A stretch of DNA of 16,646 nucleotides, from the NCBI GenBank assembly GCA_964384625.1, contig CAYLNH010000156.1:1-16646 (forward strand). Direction: 5' to 3'. This document shows, piece by piece, positions 7,943 through 14,621 of this stretch. The DNA comes from CAYLNH01 sp964384625 (GTDB lineage Bacteria; Verrucomicrobiota; Lentisphaeria; JABSQK01). Numbering within the stretch: the first letter of the stretch is position 1; every line of letters starts with the position of its first letter. The position numbers were made by a program, and so were the translations under genes. Under the pieces are notes generated by a model. That model did not search any database, was not told the DNA's origin, and worked only from the letters and a program-made list of their open reading frames with translations.

Positions 7943-8242
7943 TCAACCGATGACATAGTTCCACTTCGCGATTTGCTCTGATGCGGTAATCCTGATGCTT
8001 CGCATTTGTGTCTTGCTGAGTTTAATTCCCTTGCAGAAGGGCTTGTCGTTGGGAATCGCCTTGACCTGCAGGCCGGTGGTGGTGGCAGTGGCGTTGATGC
8101 ATCCCGAAACGACGTCGTAGTTGCACAACGGCTCCCCTTGCGGGTTTCGACTGATCTGACTGAACAGGCGATGCTCGACCGGATTCCATTTGGACGCGCC
8201 GCCGGGATAGTGGCAGACCTGAATACGAATACAAGGAGAAGA
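7943..8242 (-). pseudogene. C-terminal remnant of an ISAzo13-type transposase
   Basis: About 98 in-frame codons on the - strand match, from memory, the C-terminal end of the Rhodopirellula/ISAzo13 DDE transposase family. The run includes VCHYPGGASKWNPVEHRLFS, QGEPLCNYDVVSG, TTTGLQVKA, then a GIKLS motif, and ends KWNYVIG before a TGA at 7943. The conserved YPPGTSKWNPIEHRLFS-like block and the final WNY are typical of that family. Everything upstream of about 8242, including the first DDE aspartates, is absent or out of frame, so this is an inactive fragment. A separate start at the TTG near 8128 would only encode the tail. It marks an old insertion between the two - strand metabolic genes. 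Confidence 0.8.
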
Positions 8243-8347
8243 AAGGGACTGCGACTTTCTGGGGGATGATCGTGGACCGTGGACCGGGACTTCTCTCGGT
8301 TCCCCAGGCTGAAATTTCGCAACCCGATCGTCAGCGACTGATGTGTC

Positions 8348-9700
8348 TTATGTGCGTGTCATATTTGCCGACAACTCCTCCTGCGGGAGGTAGGCGTTCT
8401 GGCAGCGCAGAGACTGCACCAGGGCCTTGGTGTCCAACTCGTCGGCAGCCTGTCCGGTTTGCATCGACTGCACTGCGGCCGTGCCGGCGGCCTGGCCCAT
8501 CATGCCGGCAGCCGGCATCACGCGGATGGAGCCGTGGACCTGTTCGTCCGATGAATTGCAGCGGCCCGCAACCCACAGGTTCTTCCAGCCTTTCGGCACG
8601 ATGATGCCGTAGGGGATGCCGAAGCACTCGCCCGGCCCCAATCGGCCGGTCTCGTCCTTCTCCTTCTCAAAACGCGCGTACTCCGCGTCCGAACCGTCGC
8701 GCACGTGAATGTCGACGAACTTGTTGAACACGCCAATCTGATCCGGGAACTGGCGGCGGGCAATGTAGTCCTCGTAGCAGAGCTCGTACTCGCCGACAAT
8801 CCGACGGGTCTCGCGTACGCCCATCAGTGCACCGGTGGTTACCAACTCCATGTTCTCGCAACCGTCCACGTACTTGCGATAGAAGTCCAGGTACTCGAAC
8901 ACCAACTGCCGGCCAAGGACCATGCCGCCGCTGCGCCCTGCGCAGGTGAGCGCATTCTTGCCGAACAGGTGGCCGCCGTTGAGATAACCCAACTGCTCAC
9001 CGACACGCGACAGTCCCGGCAGATGCCGGTCGCGCTGGGTGAAGTGGCCGTCGGCGATCGCTTTCTCGACCATCTCCTGCTGCCGAGGCGCGGCCCGGGT
9101 CCAGTCGATGTTGGCGTGCAGGGAGCACAACGTGCCGGGCATGAACGCCGGATTCGTGCGGCACTCGACGCCGCACAGGTCCGCCAGCACCGCGTCGCCC
9201 GTGCAGTCCGCAAACGTTCTGGCCGGCACGAACTGCAGCCCTTCGATGTTGTTGATGATGATGCCGTCCACCGTGTTGTCGGTGGCGGCGGCATCGATCA
9301 CGGTGGTGAAGAAACGGACTTCGACGCCGGCATCCGCCATCAGATCATCCAACAGTTTCTTCAGCGATTCGGCATGGAACTGCGTCCAACAGTGGTAGTC
9401 CCGGCGCCAGAAATCCGGCGTCACCTGCGGCGGCAGCTGCCCGCGTTCATACAAGGTCTCGACAATCTCCAGCATGACGCCGCCGACCAGATTGCGTTCA
9501 CCGTTAGCCATCGGGTCGAACGCCGTGACCAGGCCGGAGGTACCCATGCCGCCCAGGCAGCCCATCGCTTCGACGACGAGGGTTCTGGCGCCGAGGCGAG
9601 CCGCACTGATGGCCGCGGCGCAGCCGGCCGGGCCGCCGCCGGCAACAACGAAGTCATACGGTTCACTGGTGGGAATCGTGCGGGTAAACGTGTAGCTCAT
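8348..9700 (-). CDS. FAD-dependent oxidoreductase (FAD_oxidored family)
   Basis: This 450-residue flavoprotein has the dinucleotide-binding motif FVVAGGGPAGCAAAISAARLG at residues 17-37, then EAMGCLGGMGTSGLV. Later come RTFADCTGDAVLADLCG, the block GVRETRRIVGEYEL, and the C-terminal NLWVAGRCNSSDEQVHGSIR with MMGQAAGTAAV. It shares these last blocks with the oxidoreductase at 1508-3277 but lacks the discoidin-like tail. The substrate is unknown; no signal peptide is seen. An upstream in-frame ATG at 9748 would add 16 residues, but that codon overlaps the TATAAT box at 9747-9752, so translation from 9700 is preferred. Neither start has a strong Shine-Dalgarno sequence. The gene is divergent from the AraC-type regulator at 9814, its probable controller. 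Confidence 0.88.
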   Translation of the reverse strand: MSYTFTRTIPTSEPYDFVVAGGGPAGCAAAISAARLGARTLVVEAMGCLGGMGTSGLVTAFDPMANGERNLVGGVMLEIVETLYERGQLPPQVTPDFWRRDYHCWTQFHAESLKKLLDDLMADAGVEVRFFTTVIDAAATDNTVDGIIINNIEGLQFVPARTFADCTGDAVLADLCGVECRTNPAFMPGTLCSLHANIDWTRAAPRQQEMVEKAIADGHFTQRDRHLPGLSRVGEQLGYLNGGHLFGKNALTCAGRSGGMVLGRQLVFEYLDFYRKYVDGCENMELVTTGALMGVRETRRIVGEYELCYEDYIARRQFPDQIGVFNKFVDIHVRDGSDAEYARFEKEKDETGRLGPGECFGIPYGIIVPKGWKNLWVAGRCNSSDEQVHGSIRVMPAAGMMGQAAGTAAVQSMQTGQAADELDTKALVQSLRCQNAYLPQEELSANMTRT

Positions 9701-9701
9701 G

Positions 9702-9743
9702 GTAAATGGTCCGTCGTGAATGGTTTGGCGTGAATGGTTATTG
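9702..9743. repeat. Three 14-bp tandem repeats in the 5' leader of the oxidoreductase
   Basis: GTAAATGGTCCGTC (9702-9715), GTGAATGGTTTGGC (9716-9729) and GTGAATGGTTATTG (9730-9743) repeat at exactly 14 bp, with the first nine bases nearly constant. They fill the space between the candidate -10 box and the start codon at 9700. Read on the sense strand the unit is ACCATTCAC plus five variable bases. They could be repeated binding sites in the leader or simple slippage products. Confidence 0.8.
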
Positions 9744-9746
9744 CAC

Positions 9747-9752
9747 ATTATA
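9747..9752 (-). promoter_or_regulatory. Candidate -10 box of the - strand oxidoreductase
   Basis: The - strand reads TATAAT, a perfect -10 consensus, about 46 bases upstream of the preferred start at 9700. No good -35 lies 16-18 bp upstream, as expected for a promoter that depends on an activator such as the divergent AraC-type protein. Confidence 0.5.
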
Positions 9753-9781
9753 TCGAACTCTCTGCCAAGACCCGATTGAGA

Positions 9782-9811
9782 TATGCTGAAAAGTTTGCAT
9801 ATTATGCTGAA
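9782..9811. promoter_or_regulatory. Candidate AraC-type operator: direct repeat 21 bp apart
   Basis: TATGCTGAA occurs at 9782-9790 and again at 9803-9811, a spacing of 21 bp or two helical turns, which matches how AraC-type monomers bind tandem half-sites. ATATGC/GCATAT also forms an inverted repeat (9781-9786 and 9797-9802). The site lies upstream of the TATAAT box for the - strand oxidoreductase and abuts the regulator start codon at 9814, fitting activation of one gene and repression of the other. This role is inferred. Confidence 0.55.
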
Positions 9812-9813
9812 TC

Positions 9814-10668
9814 ATGAACATCCTGGAGACACCTGAGAAGGCCATTGCCGCCTTTGAACGCTTCACCGGTCTGCGCGTCACGATTCACGACCTGGAGCGC
9901 AGCCTGGCGCCCTATTTGCAGCCCAATCGCTATGCCCACTACTTTGGTCTGTGCCACAAGGTGAAGAGCAGCGTCTACGACCCGTTCTGCGTTTGCCTCG
10001 AAGTGGATCGTGTCCGGCGGGATGCGGGCGGCATGCCGGATGGACGCTGGCACATCTGCCATGCGGGCATGGTGGACTGGGTGGTTCCCGTGATCGAGGA
10101 CCAGAAGCTGGTCTGGATGATCTTTGCCGGCACCCGCACACCGGGCCCAAGATTGACTCGCGGCCACACGGATGCCGACAGTCGAATGCATGAGCAGGTC
10201 TGGATGAATGACGACCTGCGCCCGCCGCCGGTGGACAACGACGAGGCTGAGGAGCTGCTGGAAATGCTGCGGCAGCTCGCCGCTCGCCTCAAGGAATGGC
10301 GCGAACAATCCCGGCATGAGGGGCAGGTGGAACGTCGGCCGCCACTGCAGCGCGAGCACGCCATCCGACTATTCGTGCACCAGCACTGCGATCGGCGGAT
10401 TCAGGTACAGGACCTGGCGGACCACCTGCACTTGAGCCGCAGCCGAACGGCGCACCTGGTGAAGGAGGTCTGCGGGGTCGGTTTTGTCGAACTGGTCACC
10501 GCTGCCCGCCTGCGCCGCGCCTGTGAACTGCTGCGCTACACCGACGATCCCGTGGCCGACATCGCGCTGCGGGTCAGTTTCGGCAATGTCTCTCACTTCC
10601 ATCGTGTCTTTAAAAACCGGGTCGGTACCACCCCTCGCCAGTACCGGCTCCGCTTTGAGCGGGGATAG
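9814..10668 (+). CDS. AraC-family regulator with N-terminal PocR-like sensor
   Basis: This is a 284-residue transcription factor. Residues 1-150 match the PocR-type sensory domain, with FERFTGLRVTIHDLERSLAP, cysteines 47, 59, 61 and 82, and the core RWHICHAGMVDWVVPVIEDQ. Residues about 187-284 are a two-helix-turn-helix AraC DNA-binding domain: VQDLADHLHLSRSRTAHLVK, then PVADIALRVSFGNVSHFHRV and the closing TTPRQYR. PocR domains are known to bind hydrocarbon derivatives in some regulators; the ligand here is unknown. No Shine-Dalgarno sequence precedes the ATG, which is immediately preceded by one half of the direct repeat, so the mRNA may be leaderless. It is divergent from the FAD oxidoreductase at 8348-9700, its likely target. 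Confidence 0.9.
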   Translation: MNILETPEKAIAAFERFTGLRVTIHDLERSLAPYLQPNRYAHYFGLCHKVKSSVYDPFCVCLEVDRVRRDAGGMPDGRWHICHAGMVDWVVPVIEDQKLVWMIFAGTRTPGPRLTRGHTDADSRMHEQVWMNDDLRPPPVDNDEAEELLEMLRQLAARLKEWREQSRHEGQVERRPPLQREHAIRLFVHQHCDRRIQVQDLADHLHLSRSRTAHLVKEVCGVGFVELVTAARLRRACELLRYTDDPVADIALRVSFGNVSHFHRVFKNRVGTTPRQYRLRFERG

Positions 10669-10838
10669 TTGGCGGAAATACCGGCGGCGCAGCAGTCCTC
10701 CGATTCCCGCCCCGGCTCCCACCGCATCTTCCGGCGCCACGAACGCAACCTTCGCCTGCAATCAGGCCCAAACAAGCAGAGGACAGGGGACGGAGGACTT
10801 TCTGAACATGTTAGCTTCGGCCGACCACGAGGTCCCTT

Positions 10839-11316
10839 TCACTCCTGCGCAAGAACGTAGTGAAAGAAGTCGAAGTCGTTCAGGTCGATAGCCAGAACTG
10901 AGAGTCCGACCAGCGGGACAAAAGAGATAGCGGACAACCATCCTCGCCTACCTGATCGCATGCCCAGAAGGAAGGCGATGATACCGACGGCGAGATAAAG
11001 ACCGGTACTCACGGCAACCAATACTCTCATGCGCGCGCTCAACGCCCAGGAGTCCCGGATTGTTACCACGAAGAGCAACGCAATTGCGCCTCCCAAAGCA
11101 GCGTAGACCATGAGCAAGTCCCCCTTCATGGGCCGCAGACCACGGTTATGTGCGTTGTATTGATATAACACATAGAGGATAACAGCGAACACTGCGGCAA
11201 CAGGTATGCCAAACGCGATCTCTTTGGCGTTCTTGTCCGTCCCAACAAAACCATGCACCGCAAACAAAGAGTAGCAGCATCCCCCCGGCGATTCCGATGA
11301 ATAGTACCCGTTTCAT
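10839..11316 (-). pseudogene. Four- or five-helix membrane protein, apparently frameshifted near its start
   Basis: The main frame (stop at 10839, open from about 11312) encodes a hydrophobic protein with helices IAFGIPVAAVFAVILYVLY, LLMVYAALGGAIALLFVV, LVAVSTGLYLAVGIIAFLL and ISFVPLVGLSVLAI. It has no ATG near its start, only a TTG at 11267. A well-placed ATG at 11316, three bases before the preceding gene's end boundary at 11319, opens a different frame reading MKRVLFIGIAGGMLLLFVC, a typical first membrane segment. Dropping one base near the AAAA at 11247-11250 (or in the six-C run at 11281-11286) would join the two into about 158 residues. The function is not recognised. A sequencing error is as likely as true decay. 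Confidence 0.6.
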
Positions 11317-11318
11317 CT

Positions 11319-11996
11319 TCACCGTTCTGCCCCCTCCTTCTCCGCTTCCTCCTTGGACTTTTCAGCAGTCTTGCTGCCAGAGCTCCATGGTTTAGCCACC
11401 TTGCCGACAAACACGAGGACGATCGCCGCAAACAGCGGGTACCACGTTCCTTTGTACGGATGGAACGTCCACCGGCCGTTTACCGAGTAGAGCTTGTCGT
11501 CTTGAACGGCGTTGCCCTGCGAGTCGACGAACTTCGCGCCCGCAGCCTGCAAAGTTTTGAGAAGCCTCTGCGCTTTTGCCTTGTCCAAATGCTGAACTGT
11601 GCCGTCAGGATAGCCGGCATTAATGCCGCGCCAGTCGTTCATGTAGACGATGCCACCGAAGCACAGCGGCGAATACGCCAAATGGTTTCCGGGTCGATCC
11701 ATGACCACCGGGATCTCCGGATCGCTGCCCTCGATATCAACCAACAGATAGCTGCCGGACGCCGACGACCCGAACCCCGGACAGGCACCACTGTTGATCT
11801 GGCTAAGGACCTCCTTGCGCCCGGTTGCGTCATCAGTGGCGGCATATTCGATCATGTGTTCCTTAAGCCATCCGGCACAGGCAACCATGCGCCCTTTCCC
11901 CGCGGCGAAGTCGGACGTCACGAAAAGCAGCAGCCACAGCTGCCAGATAATCAGAACCGCAGCAGTCAGATAACAGATGGCCTTCATGACACGCAT
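11319..11996 (-). CDS. Membrane-anchored protein with pseudopilin-like outer domain
   Basis: This 225-residue protein has a membrane helix at residues 5-27 (AICYLTAAVLIIWQLWLLLF) and another at about 185-200 (WYPLFAAIVLVFVGKV), then a charged Lys/Glu tail. The intervening 150 residues should lie outside the cytoplasm. VVMDRPGNH (97-105) and YPDGTVQHL (129-137) resemble the C-terminal part of H-X9-DG pseudopilin-like proteins, where a D-x-P-x-N-H block precedes a DGxV strand. The pilin cleavage motif itself is absent. The ATG at 11996 is preferred; a TTG at 12053 would add 19 residues. The next gene downstream begins 3 bases after this stop, so the two form an operon. The function is unknown. 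Confidence 0.65.
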   Translation of the reverse strand: MRVMKAICYLTAAVLIIWQLWLLLFVTSDFAAGKGRMVACAGWLKEHMIEYAATDDATGRKEVLSQINSGACPGFGSSASGSYLLVDIEGSDPEIPVVMDRPGNHLAYSPLCFGGIVYMNDWRGINAGYPDGTVQHLDKAKAQRLLKTLQAAGAKFVDSQGNAVQDDKLYSVNGRWTFHPYKGTWYPLFAAIVLVFVGKVAKPWSSGSKTAEKSKEEAEKEGAER

Positions 11997-12115
11997 GGCA
12001 CTTCCCGAGTTGAACACCTTCTGTAAGATGCCATGAATCAATTGGGAACCCAAATGCAGCGGGTCGATTCAGATCCCTCCCCCGTTCCAGCAGAACCCCA
12101 TTTACCTGGTTCAAC

Positions 12116-12159
12116 AGAAAAGGGACCTCAGGGATTATACTGAAGTTCTTGCGATGGCC
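12116..12159 (+). repeat. Left copy of a dispersed repeat flanking the ATPase gene
   Basis: The 31 bases at 12129-12159 (CAGGGATTATACTGAAGTTC at the start) match 13820-13850 with two mismatches in the same orientation. The AGAAAAGGGA just before it resembles the AGAAAGGGAG that opens the middle copy, as if about a dozen bases were missing between the two blocks here. The two copies bracket the ATPase gene at a distance of about 1.69 kb. Confidence 0.8.
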
Positions 12160-12277
12160 AAGGGACACCAAGGGATTCCCCGGATCCAATTGCCCCCTCT
12201 CTGTCCGGCCCCATATGGAGCAGAACAAGGCAGGTAATTGCATAGATCTAATTGATATTAACGTGTTGTTTTTCTGC

Positions 12278-12283
12278 TATTAT
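12278..12283 (+). promoter_or_regulatory. Weak candidate -10 box of the ATPase gene
   Basis: TATTAT lies in an A/T-rich patch about 70 bases upstream of the ATPase start. The nearest -35-like hexamer, TTGATA at 12252-12257, is 20 bp away, which is too far for a standard promoter. The patch differs sharply in base composition from the surrounding genes. Confidence 0.25.
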
Positions 12284-12351
12284 GAAAAATAAGCGGGTTG
12301 ATATTGACAGTCCTGCCAGTTGAAGGCATCTTGTGGGTAGGAGATCATACC

Positions 12352-13722
12352 ATGGAACGGAGAGTTTCCATCTTTCTCGATGACTGGCTTGCAGATGACC
12401 AGCGCAAGCCGCTGGTATTGCGTGGTGCCAGGCAAGTGGGCAAGACCTGGCTGGTAAGGGATCTGGCAGAGCGCCACTCAAGGCAACTGGTAGAAGTGAA
12501 CCTGGAAAAGCGCCCGGAGCTTGCCGAGCATTTCAGTTCGAAAGACGCGCGTCGAGCCATCGCCGATCTTGAGGCTGACTTGGGCGTGAGTATCGCGCCT
12601 GATTCGGCTCTGCTGTTCCTGGACGAGATCCAGGCGACTCCCCAATTGCTTTCCTTCCTTCGCTGGTTTTACGAGGAACTGCCGGCATTGCCCGTCGTGA
12701 CTGCCGGCTCGCTTCTCGATTTTGCCCTGCGCGATCATGACTTCAGCATGCCTGTTGGCCGGATCATGTACTGTCACGTCGAGCCGATGTCGTTCTATGA
12801 GTTCCTCATTGCCTCCGGGAACGGGAAACTCCTTGAGATGCTGGAGGCCGCTGCTGAAGGCGACGAACTCAGCCCCCGCCTGCACACACGCGCCTTGGAA
12901 CTGTTCTCCGAATATTGCATTGTGGGCGGCTTGCCGGAGGTCATGGCACATTGGGTCGAACACTCTGATGACATCCGCCGCCTGCAACTTCAGCGGGATC
13001 TGATCGCCGCCTATCGCGATGATTTCAACAAGTACCGTGAGCGAGTACCGGCGAATCTCCTTCGCCGGGCAATGGATGCCGTGCCTCGGCAGTTGGGCGA
13101 TCGGTTCGTCTACAGTCAGGTGGATGCGGAAGCCAAGCACTATTATCTGAAGCAAGCTGTTGAACTGCTGGTACTGGCTCGGGTCTGCCACCGGGTCGAG
13201 CACACTGCGGGGAACGGTCTGCCGTTGGGAGCAGAAACTAACCCACGCCTGTTCAAGATGCTTCTGGTTGACATCGGCCTGAGTTCCGTACAACTGGGGC
13301 TCTCCCGTCTCGAGTTCAGGGACGTGGATGCAACGGTGTGGGCTAACAAAGGAGGGCTTGCCGAGCAGTTTGTCGGCCAGCACCTGCGTTGTCTGGCCGC
13401 GCCTTGGGAGGATCCGCGGTTGTTCTACTGGCAGCGCACCGGCGGCCGTCGTGGGGAGATTGACTACATTCTCCAGCACGGCAGCAACGTCGTCCCCCTC
13501 GAGGTAAAATCCGGCAGCAGTGGCGCCATGAAATCACTCCATGCATTTATGGCGGGCAGAGGTTTGGACCTGGCCGTCCGGTTGGACACCAACCCGCCGT
13601 CAGTGCAGGATCTCGATGTCCGCACAACCACTGGTGACCCTGCTCGGTACAGACTTGTCTCTCTCCCCTTGTACATGGCAGAGTCCATCCCTGCCGCATT
13701 GGATCACTTCTCGGCCGGCTGA
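12352..13722 (+). CDS. AAA-type ATPase with C-terminal DUF4143 nuclease-like domain
   Basis: This 456-residue protein has the AAA_14/DUF4143 layout. Walker A is GARQVGKT at 25-32, Walker B is ALLFLDEIQ at 86-94, and a sensor-like VVTAGSLLDFAL follows at about 115-126. The C-terminal DUF4143 part holds a PD-(D/E)XK-like core: GEIDYIL with E369 and D371, then LEVKSG with E384 and K386, all apparently intact. Proteins of this family are widespread in bacteria and archaea, patchy and often singletons; no cellular role is firmly established, though links to DNA metabolism or mobile DNA are often suspected. The ATG at 12352 has AGGAG eight to nine bases upstream; a TTG at 12298 is in frame but has no such site. 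It stands alone, bracketed by direct repeats, which suggests acquisition as a unit. Confidence 0.92.
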   Translation: MERRVSIFLDDWLADDQRKPLVLRGARQVGKTWLVRDLAERHSRQLVEVNLEKRPELAEHFSSKDARRAIADLEADLGVSIAPDSALLFLDEIQATPQLLSFLRWFYEELPALPVVTAGSLLDFALRDHDFSMPVGRIMYCHVEPMSFYEFLIASGNGKLLEMLEAAAEGDELSPRLHTRALELFSEYCIVGGLPEVMAHWVEHSDDIRRLQLQRDLIAAYRDDFNKYRERVPANLLRRAMDAVPRQLGDRFVYSQVDAEAKHYYLKQAVELLVLARVCHRVEHTAGNGLPLGAETNPRLFKMLLVDIGLSSVQLGLSRLEFRDVDATVWANKGGLAEQFVGQHLRCLAAPWEDPRLFYWQRTGGRRGEIDYILQHGSNVVPLEVKSGSSGAMKSLHAFMAGRGLDLAVRLDTNPPSVQDLDVRTTTGDPARYRLVSLPLYMAESIPAALDHFSAG

Positions 13723-13796
13723 GCACGGAACCGGCGAACCTGTGCAGATTGCTCCGTGTCGCAGAGCATTTTCGGCATCGATCGGAACTGGAAAAA

Positions 13797-13850
13797 AGAA
13801 AGGGAGTTAGCCATTAATCCAGGGATTATTCTGAAGTTCCTGCGATGGCC
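13797..13850 (+). repeat. Middle copy: two repeat blocks joined
   Basis: Bases 13797-13818 (AGAAAGGGAGTTAGCCATTA...) match 16078-16099 with two mismatches, and 13820-13850 match 12129-12159 with two mismatches. Only here do the two blocks sit together, so this is probably the fuller version of the element. It follows the ATPase stop by about 75 bases and opens a 590-base region without a convincing gene (13723-14309). Confidence 0.8.
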
Positions 13851-14015
13851 GGGGGCAATTCAAGATGGAAGCAACCGCTTGTTGGCAAACGCCTTCCCGG
13901 AATGCGGTTTTTCAGGTAGGCCTGATCTGGGAATCCCTGACTGCGAAGCATGTAGACGACAAACATTCCATCCTCAAAACCCAAGAACGCAGCCGAAGTA
14001 CCTGGGCCCTCTTTC

Positions 14016-14164
14016 CCAAGTCTCCTACTGGCGTAAGCCAGCCGAAGCCTTCAGAAACAGAGCCCGCCTTCGCACAAGGCTTCGGCGCGCAGCCTTCTTC
14101 GTTTCCGTTTTGACGCAAAACAGAAACGCCAAGTCTCCTACTGGCGTAAGCCAGCCGAAGCCTT
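14016..14164 (+). repeat. Perfect 36-bp direct repeat, two copies 113 bp apart
   Basis: Positions 14016-14051 and 14129-14164 are identical over 36 bases (beginning CCAAGTCTCCTACTGGCGTA). Each contains CTGGC-GTAA-GCCAG, a five-pair hairpin with a GNRA-class tetraloop, followed by AGCCGAAGCC. The 77 bases between the copies contain further AAGGC/GCCTT-type arms. Reading frames through this block are low-complexity and look spurious. The identical copies point to recent duplication or gene conversion. Confidence 0.85.
14101..14127. repeat. Hairpin between the 36-bp repeats
   Basis: GTTTC-C-GTTTT, loop GACGC, AAAAC-A-GAAAC: ten base pairs interrupted by one C/A mismatch. It sits just before the second 36-bp copy. 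The role is unknown. Confidence 0.6.
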
Positions 14165-14173
14165 GGCGAAGGC

Positions 14174-14187
14174 TGGTGGAGCCTAAC
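14174..14187 (-). other. 14-nt match to a tRNA-Ala 3' end, including CCA
   Basis: On the - strand the sequence is GTTAGGCTCCACCA. From memory this is the final T-arm/acceptor segment plus CCA of a common bacterial tRNA-Ala. The rest of the tRNA is missing: the upstream side (TTTTTTGACGGGATAT) has no TTCG T-loop. The fragment touches the 36-bp repeat cluster. It could be an integration scar or copied tRNA flank; a chance match is possible at this length. Confidence 0.35.
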
Positions 14188-14203
14188 ATATCCCGTCAAA
14201 AAA

Positions 14204-14283
14204 CTGTCCGGAGCTTGGTTATTTGTAGGTTCCGGACAGGGCCGAAAACCCGTTTTTCGAGTTGTTTTGGAACGGGAGTGGGG
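14204..14283 (+). repeat. Inverted repeat plus conserved stem-loop, right part of the composite repeat
   Basis: CTGTCCGGA (14204-14212) and TCCGGACAG (14231-14239) are perfect 9-bp arms 18 bases apart. A small stem-loop follows, CGAAAA-CCCGT-TTTTCG (14243-14259). GTTCCGG...CGAAAACCC...TTTTTCG...TTGTT recurs in imperfect form at 16178-16214, so this is a dispersed family and not a unique site. Confidence 0.7.
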
Positions 14284-14309
14284 ATGGACTCAAGACAGGG
14301 ATCAATCTG

Positions 14310-14618
14310 CTAGCGATTCGTTTCCCGAGCTTTCTTTGCCCGTTCTATCGCGCGCATCAGGTCGTGGTAGTCGAAGCTGTGCCTGACGTGATCTGGTGCT
14401 CTCTTCAGCTCATTCTCGAACGGCGCCGCCAGTTCCGGCGAATCGCATATTGCGCCGGCAAAGCGGTAGTTCACGCCTTCGGCAGCAACGTTCTCCCTGA
14501 GCCGCGCGATCGTACCGGCGTCCCTAAATAAAGGATTGCTCACGTAGAGCCACAGGTAGAGCCATGAGCTGTTCCCTTTTGGTACCGAAAGGATACGCTC
14601 ATTTTTCTCAATCCACAA
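14310..14618 (-). CDS. Hypothetical ORF in frame with, and directly after, the stop of the 14622-15074 gene
   Basis: 102 residues are encoded, beginning at a TTG with no well-spaced ribosome-binding site. The composition is protein-like (LYLWLYVSNPLFRDAGTIAR, then a Lys/Arg/Glu-rich helix at the end). The TTG is only two codons after the TGA of the upstream ORF and in the same frame. The two may therefore be one gene of about 257 codons split by a nonsense codon or read-through stop, with this as its C-terminal half. I do not recognise the domain. Confidence 0.45.
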   Translation of the reverse strand: MWIEKNERILSVPKGNSSWLYLWLYVSNPLFRDAGTIARLRENVAAEGVNYRFAGAICDSPELAAPFENELKRAPDHVRHSFDYHDLMRAIERAKKARETNR

Positions 14619-14621
14619 CTT

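Noticed and set aside
8705..9733. 342-codon + strand reading frame opposite the FAD oxidoreductase
   Set aside because: The - strand product has clear flavoprotein motifs throughout, so this is an antisense artefact. The same holds for 5322-6137, 6246-7118 and 12478-13479.
10680..10761. - strand translation APEDAVGAGAGIGGLLRRR, similar to a PEP-CTERM sorting tail
   Set aside because: The motif has PED in place of PEP, the frame runs on past the basic cluster into the antisense of the AraC gene, and no upstream gene leads into it. A chance or fully decayed remnant is more likely. The rest of 10669-10838 shows nothing.
12298..12351. TTG start adding 18 residues to the ATPase
   Set aside because: No ribosome-binding site precedes it, and the ATG at 12352 has AGGAG at good spacing directly before the conserved N-terminus of the family.
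14016..14164. Two identical 36-bp repeats considered as a CRISPR array
   Set aside because: Only two copies exist, the 77-base spacing is too long, the spacer itself contains hairpins, and no cas gene is present.
14174..14187. A complete tRNA-Ala gene
   Set aside because: Only the last 14 nt match. No T-loop, anticodon arm or D-arm can be found upstream on the - strand.
13756..14313. 185-codon + strand and 95-codon - strand frames across the composite repeat
   Set aside because: They run through inverted and direct repeats and the tRNA-like fragment and encode the repeat itself (KSPTGVSQPKP occurs in relation to both 36-bp copies). Such ORFs are typical annotation artefacts.
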